Positions 1-7,900 of a stretch of DNA of 8,595 bases are shown one piece after another. Source of the stretch: an uncultured Prevotellaceae bacterium (GTDB lineage: Bacteria > Bacteroidota > Bacteroidia > Bacteroidales > Bacteroidaceae); assembly GCA_902775075.1 (NCBI GenBank), contig CACYKX010000131.1:1-8595 (forward strand), written 5' to 3'. The notes below the pieces were generated by a model. It saw only the letters and a list, made by a program, of their open reading frames with translations. It was not told the origin of the DNA and did not search any database. The translations under genes were made by a program, and so were the position numbers. The stretch's first letter is position 1. Every line of letters begins with the position of its first letter.

Positions 1-1893
1 CACTCCCAGTGCCATGTTGTTAGTCTCAATATTCAACTCATAAGCAGGAATAATACATTCCTGCGGCGTGAAACCACCATGCGAATAGCCATACCTGCCA
101 GTTGTCTTAAACGGTTTATCAGTCTTGGCATAATACTGATAGTTACTATTGAAGTAGCTACCACCCTTTTCAATCAGATTCGAAGCTTTCAGAGGCTCTT
201 CTGTCAAGACATAGCGCTCTTCGATTTTCAGGATGTTCCCTTCAGGACGGGGTTCTTTGTCCGCTTCGTCCAATAGACCCGTGAGAACAAAACCGTGATC
301 AGTGGTAAGCACTATCTTATTATATCCAAGTCGGAACAGATGGGCAATCTTCTCTCTCAGTTCTGGCTCGTAGTTCGTAATATCCTTTAGCGCACCCATC
401 TGTTTTTTCTCACCAACTTCGTCAATATCTCCATAGTTGAGCGCAAGACGCTGAGCAGTAACACCATCATTCAGCATATTCAGCGGCATAATGACCACAT
501 CATCATAAAACGACTTCAAAGTATTGAATCTGGTCTGAGCATTCATTGTTGGCTCGCCACATCCAAACAAGGCACTCATGCCGTTTTCGGTTACAGAGGG
601 CAGAACCGACAGAGCTGTTTTCCTGTCAATCTTCACATTCTTATCGGTAATGCCATTAACAATGGCTTCTGCTATTTCAAGACGCAGTCCATCACAGACA
701 ATAACTGCAGTACGTTTATCACCAGCAAGAGCATTAACCACAATATCCTTCTGTGTTGAGATATAATTTTCTTTTATGTCGAACCAGCATGTCAGCAGTT
801 CTTTATTCAAGATGGTATAGTGTTCTTGTAGCGGACGCAAGATGGCTGGCTCATTAAGCCAATCTGTATAGATACGGCGCATGGCAGTATCGAGAGCAGC
901 AAAATGCTGTCTATAATATGTTGCGATGTCTTGGTAGGTAGAAATAGCGCCAAGACCTTCTATCTTAAATGTGCAAAGGAACCAAACACTCTGCAACCAC
1001 TGAGGCTTGAACGCTTTTGCCTTTCTGTCTTGTGTGCGTTGCTTAAGGAATTTGGTCAACTCCGTCGTGTCCTGATGCATCTTCATAGCATTGCTGAGCA
1101 TCATCATCAACTGGCGGTCAAGTGCTGAAAAAGGATGGTTGGGATGAGCCTTCAACGGATTGATGTCTGCTGGAAGTGCATAGTTGTCAGCATACTTACG
1201 CAAGGTATCAATTTTCTCCGTACTGTCAGCCCATTGGTAATAGACATCCAACAGAAGTCCCTCAATCGAATTGTCTACCAACGACTGCAAGATGACGTTT
1301 ACTGTCTCCTGTGCCATCGCTTCGGCTGGCTGTTCCGTTTGAGGTTTATTGATAAGGCGATACACTTCACTTCTGAACACATTCCACACCGTCTCATCCA
1401 TTTTCTGACGAGTTGCGGCAGGTGCATGAAGGAAGTCAAGCAGCCAGTCCTCCAACCGCAGTGGCTCAGTAATGCCGTCGGCTACCGACTGCCACCAGTT
1501 CCTATTCTTGCCTTCACTAAGTTTTGCGGCAAGTAGAAGTTGGTCCTTAGTCAGATGAGTATTCTTACCTGTAGCTTCAAACAGTTTCTGCTTGATGTAC
1601 ACCTCCATGTCGTCAAGTACCAATAATCCTCCTGTTTGAACATATTCCTGCAGGAAAGATAATTGCGCCGCTTTCTTTCTGACATAGAAGAGCACAGGAC
1701 TGTCTACATACTTCGACTCAGCCAGATATTTCGCCTCTATCTCGCTGTACTCATTGCTGATGGGTAGCTGCTTGATGTCTTCTGGAAGATATTTCAGCAG
1801 GAACTCACCCTCACCATTGGCATCTGTCACCACTACGTAGCGATGCTCAGCCAATATGCGTTCTATGTCTTCTTTAAACCAAATCCCTATCAT
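1..1893 (-). CDS. pglZ: PglZ, BREX alkaline-phosphatase-superfamily protein (3' end cut by window)
   Basis: PglZ is a core BREX protein with an alkaline-phosphatase fold; it is required with PglX for phage exclusion, although its exact substrate is not settled. Translating the minus strand from the ATG at 1893 gives 631 uninterrupted residues running off the window at base 1; family members are usually over 800 residues, so the C-terminus is missing. The phosphatase core is intact by eye: VIVCDGLR at 397-404 (metal-binding D401), PSVTENGMSALF with the likely nucleophile T435, TTDHGFV with D532 and H533, and YSHGGFTPQE with H605 and E612. Residues 1 to about 390 are a mostly helical N-terminal region opening with MIGIWFKEDIERIL. 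This start lies 4 bases after the stop of the preceding gene, with only a weak AAAGAG upstream, so translation is probably coupled. Nothing suggests inactivation. The family call is secure; the BREX subtype of this PglZ is not. Confidence 0.93.
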   Translation of the reverse strand, partial: MIGIWFKEDIERILAEHRYVVVTDANGEGEFLLKYLPEDIKQLPISNEYSEIEAKYLAESKYVDSPVLFYVRKKAAQLSFLQEYVQTGGLLVLDDMEVYIKQKLFEATGKNTHLTKDQLLLAAKLSEGKNRNWWQSVADGITEPLRLEDWLLDFLHAPAATRQKMDETVWNVFRSEVYRLINKPQTEQPAEAMAQETVNVILQSLVDNSIEGLLLDVYYQWADSTEKIDTLRKYADNYALPADINPLKAHPNHPFSALDRQLMMMLSNAMKMHQDTTELTKFLKQRTQDRKAKAFKPQWLQSVWFLCTFKIEGLGAISTYQDIATYYRQHFAALDTAMRRIYTDWLNEPAILRPLQEHYTILNKELLTCWFDIKENYISTQKDIVVNALAGDKRTAVIVCDGLRLEIAEAIVNGITDKNVKIDRKTALSVLPSVTENGMSALFGCGEPTMNAQTRFNTLKSFYDDVVIMPLNMLNDGVTAQRLALNYGDIDEVGEKKQMGALKDITNYEPELREKIAHLFRLGYNKIVLTTDHGFVLTGLLDEADKEPRPEGNILKIEERYVLTEEPLKASNLIEKGGSYFNSNYQYYAKTDKPFKTTGRYGYSHGGFTPQECIIPAYELNIETNNMALGV

Positions 1894-1897
1894 AGAA

Positions 1898-2797
1898 TTA
1901 TCTCTTTAACCGAATATCATGGCTGGAGTCAGCATCTCCTGTCTTATCTCCATGCCAGTTGATTTCTCTCAGATGCTTTCCCCGATGATTCAGTAACTCA
2001 AAATGGAAATCTTCCTTTTCAAAATCAATGCTAAGATAGCAATTGTCTTCTTTGAAATGGATGGAACGAAAAATCAGCCTCTGATGACTATCATCTTGAT
2101 TAAGTTTCGTTTTATTTTCATCAACGATCCAGCCATTCATTTCAGCTAAAATCTTACCATGCTGACGGAGATAAGTGATCTTTTCTCCTGTAGTCCCTGA
2201 TTTTCTATCTGCAGCATGTCCGATTTTCTTGCAATACGCTTCCATCATTTCATGGTTCCACATAGGTTCTTCTGTCGCTTTATGTTGTCTACTTTCACTA
2301 CATGGCACCAAATAATCTATGCTAACATTACTTTGGTCATATAGGTTGTGAACCTTACATGTTTGCTCACTCTTCCCATTTACCTTTATTGTGCCAGAAA
2401 TTGTTGCATTTTCATTATTCCCATCAAATGTAAAACTGACGACACTTGCACCAAGTTCATAAGCTTTTCCTATGCATGAAGAGTCTTCATTTGCTCCATT
2501 TGTTACTTTGGTTGTGGAGTCATCATAATCTGCATTTTGTATGTGTGAATCCAATATTGCCAACAAAAGTTGCCTCTTGTCCGCAGACAATTGGGTATTG
2601 TCTGGGATGTAACAATTGGAAAGGACATAACCACATAGTTCCCTCTTCTTGAAATCATGAGGAACACCAATTTTGGCAATACCATAGGTATCGGAAAGAT
2701 GCGTCATCAATTCATACCATCTTTCCACCTTGGACCATTGGGATGTAAGGGTTCCTGTACCCTTCATTGACCAATCATTCAAATACAAGAACGCCAT
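1898..2797 (-). CDS. Protein of unknown function, third gene of the module nested between pglX and pglZ
   Basis: I do not recognise a named family for this 299-residue protein. It has no signal peptide or membrane segment and is probably cytosolic. The C-terminal third reads like a compact conserved module: NGW at 221-223, then YLSIDFEK at 254-261, HFELLNHRGKHLREI at 265-279, and a terminal SSHDIRLKR. I recall similar endings (YLSxDF, FExxDxxGxHLGE, HDI) in uncharacterised proteins of defence-like loci, but cannot verify this. Five histidines (265, 271, 275, 282, 293) cluster there; no PD-(D/E)xK or HNH nuclease motif is evident. I chose the ATG at 2797 because a full AAGGAGG lies 7 bases upstream and the ATPase stop ends 2 bases before it; a start at 2839 would add 14 residues overlapping the ATPase gene. 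The gene is AT-rich (21 G+C of 60 at 2401-2460). Its role could be effector or regulator of the adjacent ATPase. Confidence 0.87.
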   Translation of the reverse strand: MAFLYLNDWSMKGTGTLTSQWSKVERWYELMTHLSDTYGIAKIGVPHDFKKRELCGYVLSNCYIPDNTQLSADKRQLLLAILDSHIQNADYDDSTTKVTNGANEDSSCIGKAYELGASVVSFTFDGNNENATISGTIKVNGKSEQTCKVHNLYDQSNVSIDYLVPCSESRQHKATEEPMWNHEMMEAYCKKIGHAADRKSGTTGEKITYLRQHGKILAEMNGWIVDENKTKLNQDDSHQRLIFRSIHFKEDNCYLSIDFEKEDFHFELLNHRGKHLREINWHGDKTGDADSSHDIRLKR

Positions 2798-2799
2798 AG

Positions 2800-3924
2800 T
2801 TATTCCTCCTTCGTTAATGTCCTCAAAGATTCCTCCCATTCGTCAAAGAAACCTACAGGCCAATCTTCCATTGAGCCATCATCATAAATCTGTATATGTT
2901 TATTATGGTGAAGCAATGGGTTCTCTTTGTCAGCATATACGAAATGGACTTCTACATTATTCTCATCTATCTGCTGGTTCTTAACCGCGATTCTTACTCC
3001 ATTAAGCAAATGATCACTATGTGTCTCAGTAATAATCTGAACACCATTTTCTGCAGCAATAGAGAGTAATTCACCCATTCTTGTCTGAGCCTTTGGATGT
3101 ATATGGGCTTCAGGATTTTCGATTACAACAAGAGAATCCTTTGGTGCTGTCATCAAGGCGACAACAATTGGGAAAACAGAACTGTTACCGAAAGGCATAT
3201 TAAATGGAGAAACTTCTGTGTTGATACCATTAACATTCACGGAATATGACATCTTTACATGCTCTTTGTCTTGTTCTGTTACTTTAACAGATTGATTAAA
3301 ATCCATGATATAGCTCATCCAAGCAGACACATTGGATGTTACCCTCATATCTCCAGATTTGTCAAATTCTGGAATTTGAATCATTTCATCTTTACTTAAT
3401 GCTTGATATAGTCGTGAGGCCGCCATCATTCCATACTTATCACCAATCCTTCCATCTGCCGCATCTGATGACAGATTGCTAAAATGCACTTCTCCCGGTC
3501 TGACTCTATCAGGAGCCAAGTAAACTAATTCTTTTGAGAAGAGAGCACAATTGCTTTCGAACTCAGACAAATTATCAGATACTGCCGTATTGCATGTATC
3601 TTCAGACTTAACGGCATTGACTATGGTCACATCAAGTGCGTCATCGATAGTGTCGTCTTCTATAGAGATGGTTACATCTGTATCCTCACTCTCAAAATAT
3701 CTTATCGAGTCAGCACTTTTGAGATTAACAAGACTGCCCCGCAACTGTACTTTTTCACTCAACAGTGTACGTTTGTCCAAATCGCTCTGTCTTAGTAGCA
3801 TCAATGCCTGGATTAGCGTTGATTTACCAGCACCATTGGCACCTGCTACAATAGTCAGGTTTCCTAATGCAAAGCTTTGTTCTTCAAAGCATTTGAAGTT
3901 CTTTAATGTGAGATACGACAACAT
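2800..3924 (-). CDS. AAA/ABC-type ATPase with DUF3696-like C-terminus (OLD/SMC-like)
   Basis: A 374-residue cytosolic ATPase of the ABC/OLD-like group that powers many anti-phage systems, usually together with a separate nuclease or toxin. The N-terminus (MLSYLTLKNFKCFEE) is the classic opening of this group. Walker A is GANGAGKST at 28-36. The middle (about 60-230) is the variable insert between the two ATPase halves. A signature-like segment PFGNSSVFPIV lies around 244-254 (G246, S248), followed by Walker B in VVIENPEAHIHP (E269, E272, H274, H276) and the switch segment ETHSDHLLNG at 300-309. The pair ENPEAHxHP and ETHSDHxxNG is typical of DUF3696 ATPases. All residues expected for ATP binding and hydrolysis are present. 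The usual VGFG before the signature reads MPFG here, a small deviation. The ATG lies 3 bases after the preceding stop with no Shine-Dalgarno, and the last codons carry the ribosome site of the next gene. No nuclease (TOPRIM) domain is fused, unlike OLD. Confidence 0.93.
   Translation of the reverse strand: MLSYLTLKNFKCFEEQSFALGNLTIVAGANGAGKSTLIQALMLLRQSDLDKRTLLSEKVQLRGSLVNLKSADSIRYFESEDTDVTISIEDDTIDDALDVTIVNAVKSEDTCNTAVSDNLSEFESNCALFSKELVYLAPDRVRPGEVHFSNLSSDAADGRIGDKYGMMAASRLYQALSKDEMIQIPEFDKSGDMRVTSNVSAWMSYIMDFNQSVKVTEQDKEHVKMSYSVNVNGINTEVSPFNMPFGNSSVFPIVVALMTAPKDSLVVIENPEAHIHPKAQTRMGELLSIAAENGVQIITETHSDHLLNGVRIAVKNQQIDENNVEVHFVYADKENPLLHHNKHIQIYDDGSMEDWPVGFFDEWEESLRTLTKEE
2805..2811 (-). 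promoter_or_regulatory. Strong Shine-Dalgarno AAGGAGG for the third module gene
   Basis: The minus strand carries AAGGAGG, then AATAACT, then the ATG at 2797, a 7-base spacing. The motif lies within the last codons (Lys-Glu-Glu) of the ATPase gene. It is the only full Shine-Dalgarno in the window; the starts of pglX, the DUF262-like gene and the ATPase have none, and pglZ has only a weak AAAGAG. It decides the start of the unknown gene in favour of 2797 over 2839. Confidence 0.8.
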
Positions 3925-3927
3925 ATA

Positions 3928-4893
3928 TTATTTGTTTAATTTGTTTGACATATATTTGATTTGCTCTGATAACATATTGTATGAAGTACTATACAATTTG
4001 TATGGCCTTTTTTCCCAAAGTCTCTTTGATTTCTTGATAAGTGTATCAAGTGAATCATTATTGTCAACTTTCATACTACCATTCATAATCAATAGGATTA
4101 TGATTGTCTTGAGCGACTGGCTTTTCCATGAAAAGAACTCTTTACATGCCTCATATCGCAAAAAAGATAGTTTGTCTATCATTGCTTGCTCATCAATCCC
4201 TACAGAGCAATAGTCTTCCAACTGAGGTATAAGTATAGAATCAATTTTAGTACTACCAGAGATTGAAACTCTTGAAGTAAATTTCTCTACGTCATTTCTA
4301 ATATTCCATAACAACGGGAGGCGTACTATTTGTATTCGATTCGGCTTTATGCTCGGATATGATAGAATAATATTATCTACTATTCTTTCAAGATTGTTAT
4401 ACCCTTCGGGAAAAACAAACTTGGCTACTGCCCATAAATCGCTACTTCCCTCTGTTACACTTCCCATCTCATAGATACGATACCTATCGCTCCGAGTAAC
4501 ACCAGGGTTGAGAACCGTAACGAAGAATTCCGTATTAAGGAGCTTCCTTTTCAGCATTAAGGGAAGTTCTTCAAATCGTTTATATTTCTTAAACTCCCCA
4601 AGTGCTTCTTCGCTCAAAGTAAGAGAGCCTGTAATATATTCATAAATACACTTCAGCTGGCGCTCTCCTGTTATTACATACCAGTTCTTTTCGCTTCCAT
4701 CAAACATCAGTTCAGGAGTTTGAAAACCTGAAAGCAACTGATAAATGAACAAGCTCTTTAGTCCAATATCCCACCTGGAGTTTGTTCCATAGGTATGACC
4801 AACAAACCTCAATGAATCCTTGTCTATCATGTCAAGAATTTGTTCACATACGAGTATTTGCTTTCTGAAAGTATATTTCTCGTTTACTATCAT
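3928..4893 (-). CDS. DUF262-like (ParB/GmrS-fold) protein with degenerate signature motif
   Basis: A 321-residue protein that I match to DUF262 by pattern rather than strong identity. DUF262 proteins (GmrS half of GmrSD, BrxU) typically read QRxYxWxxxxxxxLIxSLLxGxPIPxI, then VIDGQQRLTTI, later FxxLN. Here residues about 40-62 read DIGLKSLFIYQLLSGFQTPEL, followed at 73-83 by VITGERQLKCI and FEELPLMLKRKLLN, matching order and spacing. The signature has changed: DGQQR is TGERQ (75-79), and the later FxRxN segment is IYEMGSVTEG (about 140-149), lacking the usual asparagine. So NTP binding or hydrolysis may be lost. No DUF1524/HNH domain follows; the C-terminus (about 255-321) is lysine-rich and helical. 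I chose the ATG at 4893; a GTG at 4899 would add two residues. Neither has a clear Shine-Dalgarno. The gene is AT-rich (19 G+C of 60 at 3961-4020). The reading frame is certain; the family assignment is moderate. It may be a DNA-sensing or adaptor subunit. Confidence 0.68.
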   Translation of the reverse strand: MIVNEKYTFRKQILVCEQILDMIDKDSLRFVGHTYGTNSRWDIGLKSLFIYQLLSGFQTPELMFDGSEKNWYVITGERQLKCIYEYITGSLTLSEEALGEFKKYKRFEELPLMLKRKLLNTEFFVTVLNPGVTRSDRYRIYEMGSVTEGSSDLWAVAKFVFPEGYNNLERIVDNIILSYPSIKPNRIQIVRLPLLWNIRNDVEKFTSRVSISGSTKIDSILIPQLEDYCSVGIDEQAMIDKLSFLRYEACKEFFSWKSQSLKTIIILLIMNGSMKVDNNDSLDTLIKKSKRLWEKRPYKLYSTSYNMLSEQIKYMSNKLNK

Positions 4894-4906
4894 AATCACT
4901 CAAATT

Positions 4907-7900
4907 TTACCAATCCGCATTCAAATATTTCTTCAGCTGTCCGGCATTGAGCACTTCGTAGCTGATCATCTTGCGCTTCTGGAGTGGGGCGATATTCTTG
5001 CCAACGCCGTCATCGAGTTTCGGGTCATAGCCTGTGGCAAGGAGGTCATCCACTTTCTGGCAGAACTCCTGTAGCTCTGTCAGTGTGGCTCGAAGTTCCT
5101 GTGCCTCCATGCGCCCTTCGGTGTTGCTGGTATCAATGGAGTTGAGACGGTCGCTCAGGGCAGCTTCACGGTTGGCTGCATAGATAGAACGGACACGATA
5201 CAGGGCATCACGGCTCCACTTGTAGATGCTGACATAAAGCTCTATGGCATGATGTGGTCCACTGCTGAGGTGCCAGATGAACGGAGTTGATGGCAAGTAT
5301 TTGAAGAGGTTCAGATGGTCACTGAGTTGCTGGAAGAATCGCTCTTGCAGATATTTCTCCAATCCGCAGCCTAACAACTGGCATACCTGAGAGAACTGGG
5401 CCGCCGAGTAGCCACGCTCCATCATTTCCTTTTCTATGCGGATGGCAAGGCGTTCCTCGCCGAGTCTGTCGCCTAATGGGATAATGCCGTCATCATCCTT
5501 TGCCAGTACGGTGCGGATAACATCGGTTATCAGCTCAAAGGCCAACACCTGTGTGCGCTGTGGGGGCAGTACATTGGCGTTCTTGAACTGCCACCATGCT
5601 TCCACGGGATTCACATTGCGCTTGATGCAGAACTCCTCCCATTCGTTGTTATTCTGGTAAAGGGTTTCGAAGTCTGTAATCTTTGGCAGGTCATCGCGCT
5701 CCTCCAAGTTCTCCAAATGTTCCAGTACATCACTCGTTGGTTTGAACTCGCTTTCTAACATTAACCATTGCTTATAGGCGACCTTTGCTTCATGACTCAC
5801 TGGCAAGTCGCCAACAGGAATACCCTCTTTTTCCAACACCATCTGCTTGTCGTGCTCACTCAACTCATAGACCTCGAAAACAGTCTTGTTGATGATAGAC
5901 TCGTTGAGAAGAATTTGAGTGAGGAGGGCGTTCTCGGTGTTGTAATAAAATACAACAGATGATGTCACATCTTGTCCTGTAGATATCGGTGAATAAGCAA
6001 AGTTCATTTCAATAATAGAGTGCGAACATAAGCTTTTCTTGATTTCTACGTTTTGTTTTGATAATTGCTCTACAAGTAATTCTTGCTTTACACTTGGCTT
6101 TGCAAATGGCACTCTTGCAAGATCACCAACTTGTTTGTTTACTGTAGGATTCAAACATTCTGTTATGTAAAAATTCAGAGCGCTATTTAGAAATCCCATA
6201 ACATAGAAAATGTTTTTATAGTTTTTTGCGAAGATGCATGATCCACCAGAATCATAAAGTGAATTAGAACCATGATATCTGAATGTGGCACCTTTAGAAC
6301 CTTTCCCTGAATACGTTATGCCTTCTTGGAAATATGTGTCAGGATTTCGTAATACTGCAGGTGAATTCTTTAGAGCATATCCATCATTAGCCCAATCAAT
6401 CAATGTCCAAGCATTACCCCACCATTTATTGAAGGGGCCACCCTTGCTATAACCAACCCATCTTTTGTGATCTAGATAATATGTTTTAGAAATACTATTT
6501 TGATTTACCTCCCACCAAAATCGAAGATATCGGTTATTGTCACAAGTTGCAATACCTTGCGCAGATCGCAATTCATCCCCAAGAGCCTTATGCGTAAACT
6601 TTTCTCTGAATTCATTCGAAATCCAGTAGATGAAAGGATATGACTTGATGCCCTTCAATTTTGATTGAGGAAGGGTGTAAACATGTGAGTCATATCGCCC
6701 ATTCAAATAATTCTCATAGATATTTGAAAAAATAAATGGTTTGCGAACATGATTCTTATACTTTTGTAGGTTAAAATAGACTCCGTCACCAACAATATTT
6801 TTACTTTCAAGAATGTACATAGCTGCATCTACCTGCGCATTAGGGAATACACCACCTATGCCTAATTCTGCAAGAAGATTAATATGATGATTATCGATAA
6901 TGTATTTTCTGACATCTTCATAAGTTTTAATATACATAAATGTTAAGGGATGAATCATTCCAACCTTTCCATCATCCCCAGCTAATTCACAGCATCGTTT
7001 GATGAAACAAGCATAGAGGTTGCTGTTGAACTTTAAGGGGCGACGATAATTCTCCTCAATAAACGCCTTCAGTTCAGTACCGAAATCGCTACTATCAGTA
7101 TAAGGTGGATTGGCCACCACCACATCATATTTATGTGAAATAATGTCGAGGAAAGAAATGGCATCATTGGTTTTAGCCAACGTATAGTCATTACTTCCCT
7201 GACCTCCCCACTTGTTTACATTATTACGCAGTTGGGTGATAACATTGTTCTTATAATCAAAGAGACTATCCATTTCAAACTCCTTGAACAAAGAGTGGTT
7301 CACATCGTTTGGCATCATTTCGTTCAGGCGCTCTTCCACACGTACCAATGAGCCAAACTTATAGGCTGAGCACAAATCATTCCAAATATGCTCAATGGCT
7401 TCAATCTGCTTTTGCGACCATGAACCAAGAATCTCAAATGTGCCTTGCAATTCTTCATACTGGGGCAGGAAGAAGTGCGTGCTCACCACATTGGTATATG
7501 CAGGCCAATGACTGCGATGACCACCCAGTTCTCGTGCCTTGATGAAGAGTGCTATCTGAGAGATTTGGGCTGCACGCTCATCCAAGTCAACACCGAAGAG
7601 GTTGTTCTCCACAATCATCTTAGGAATATCACGACGGCTGTAGTCACGCTCGTAGTGGGTCATCTGATCTACATATAAGTCGTAAAACAGCGAGAAAGCG
7701 TAAATCAGGAAGTTGCCCGAACCGCAGGCGGGGTCGAGCAGTCGCATCTGGCGCAAGTCCTTTGGATGACGCACCTGATGGTCGGGGATATTGGCTATCT
7801 GGTATTTATCCTTGATATGGCTGTCGGGGAACATCTCCATATATGCCTTACCAAGCGTGTTGTCAACAAGGAACTTCACCACCCATTGGGGCGTATAAAC

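Larger units (their letters stand above)
1898..4893 (-). other. Three-gene accessory block nested between pglX and pglZ
   Basis: The DUF262-like gene, the DUF3696-type ATPase gene and the unknown gene form a compact block with internal gaps of 3 and 2 bases. It is separated from pglX by 13 bases and from pglZ by 4. None of the three belongs to the standard BREX set (brxA, brxB, brxC, pglX, pglZ, brxL). Sampled 60-base rows are 32% GC (3961-4020) and 35% GC (2401-2460), against 57% in the pglX methyltransferase region (7681-7740), 55% near the pglX 3' end (5161-5220) and 45% in pglZ (1081-1140). I infer an acquired module that has become part of the operon. I see no flanking repeats, transposase or promoter of its own. 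Confidence 0.7.

Noticed and set aside
1135..1536. Plus-strand open frame of 133 codons opposite pglZ.
   Set aside because: It is antisense to the continuous pglZ frame, whose phosphatase motifs are clear; there is no ribosome site or motif to support it. The other short plus-strand frames in pglZ and pglX fail for the same reason.
2503..2685. Minus-strand 60-codon open frame inside the unknown gene.
   Set aside because: It is a second frame within a longer gene that has a strong ribosome site and fits the operon spacing.
2798..2839. Upstream start that would lengthen the unknown protein by 14 residues.
   Set aside because: The extension overlaps the ATPase C-terminus and lacks a ribosome site, while the ATG at 2797 has AAGGAGG at ideal spacing.
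3551..4213. A 220-codon open frame on the plus strand.
   Set aside because: It lies antisense across the junction of the ATPase and DUF262-like genes, both of which have recognisable motifs on the minus strand; its translation is low-complexity serine/leucine-rich text with no family resemblance.
4894..4925. Possible promoter for the accessory module at the pglX 3' end.
   Set aside because: The nearest sequence (TAAAATTTG) has the wrong spacing for TAnnTTTG, and no -33 element is placed correctly; the module is better explained as co-transcribed with pglX.
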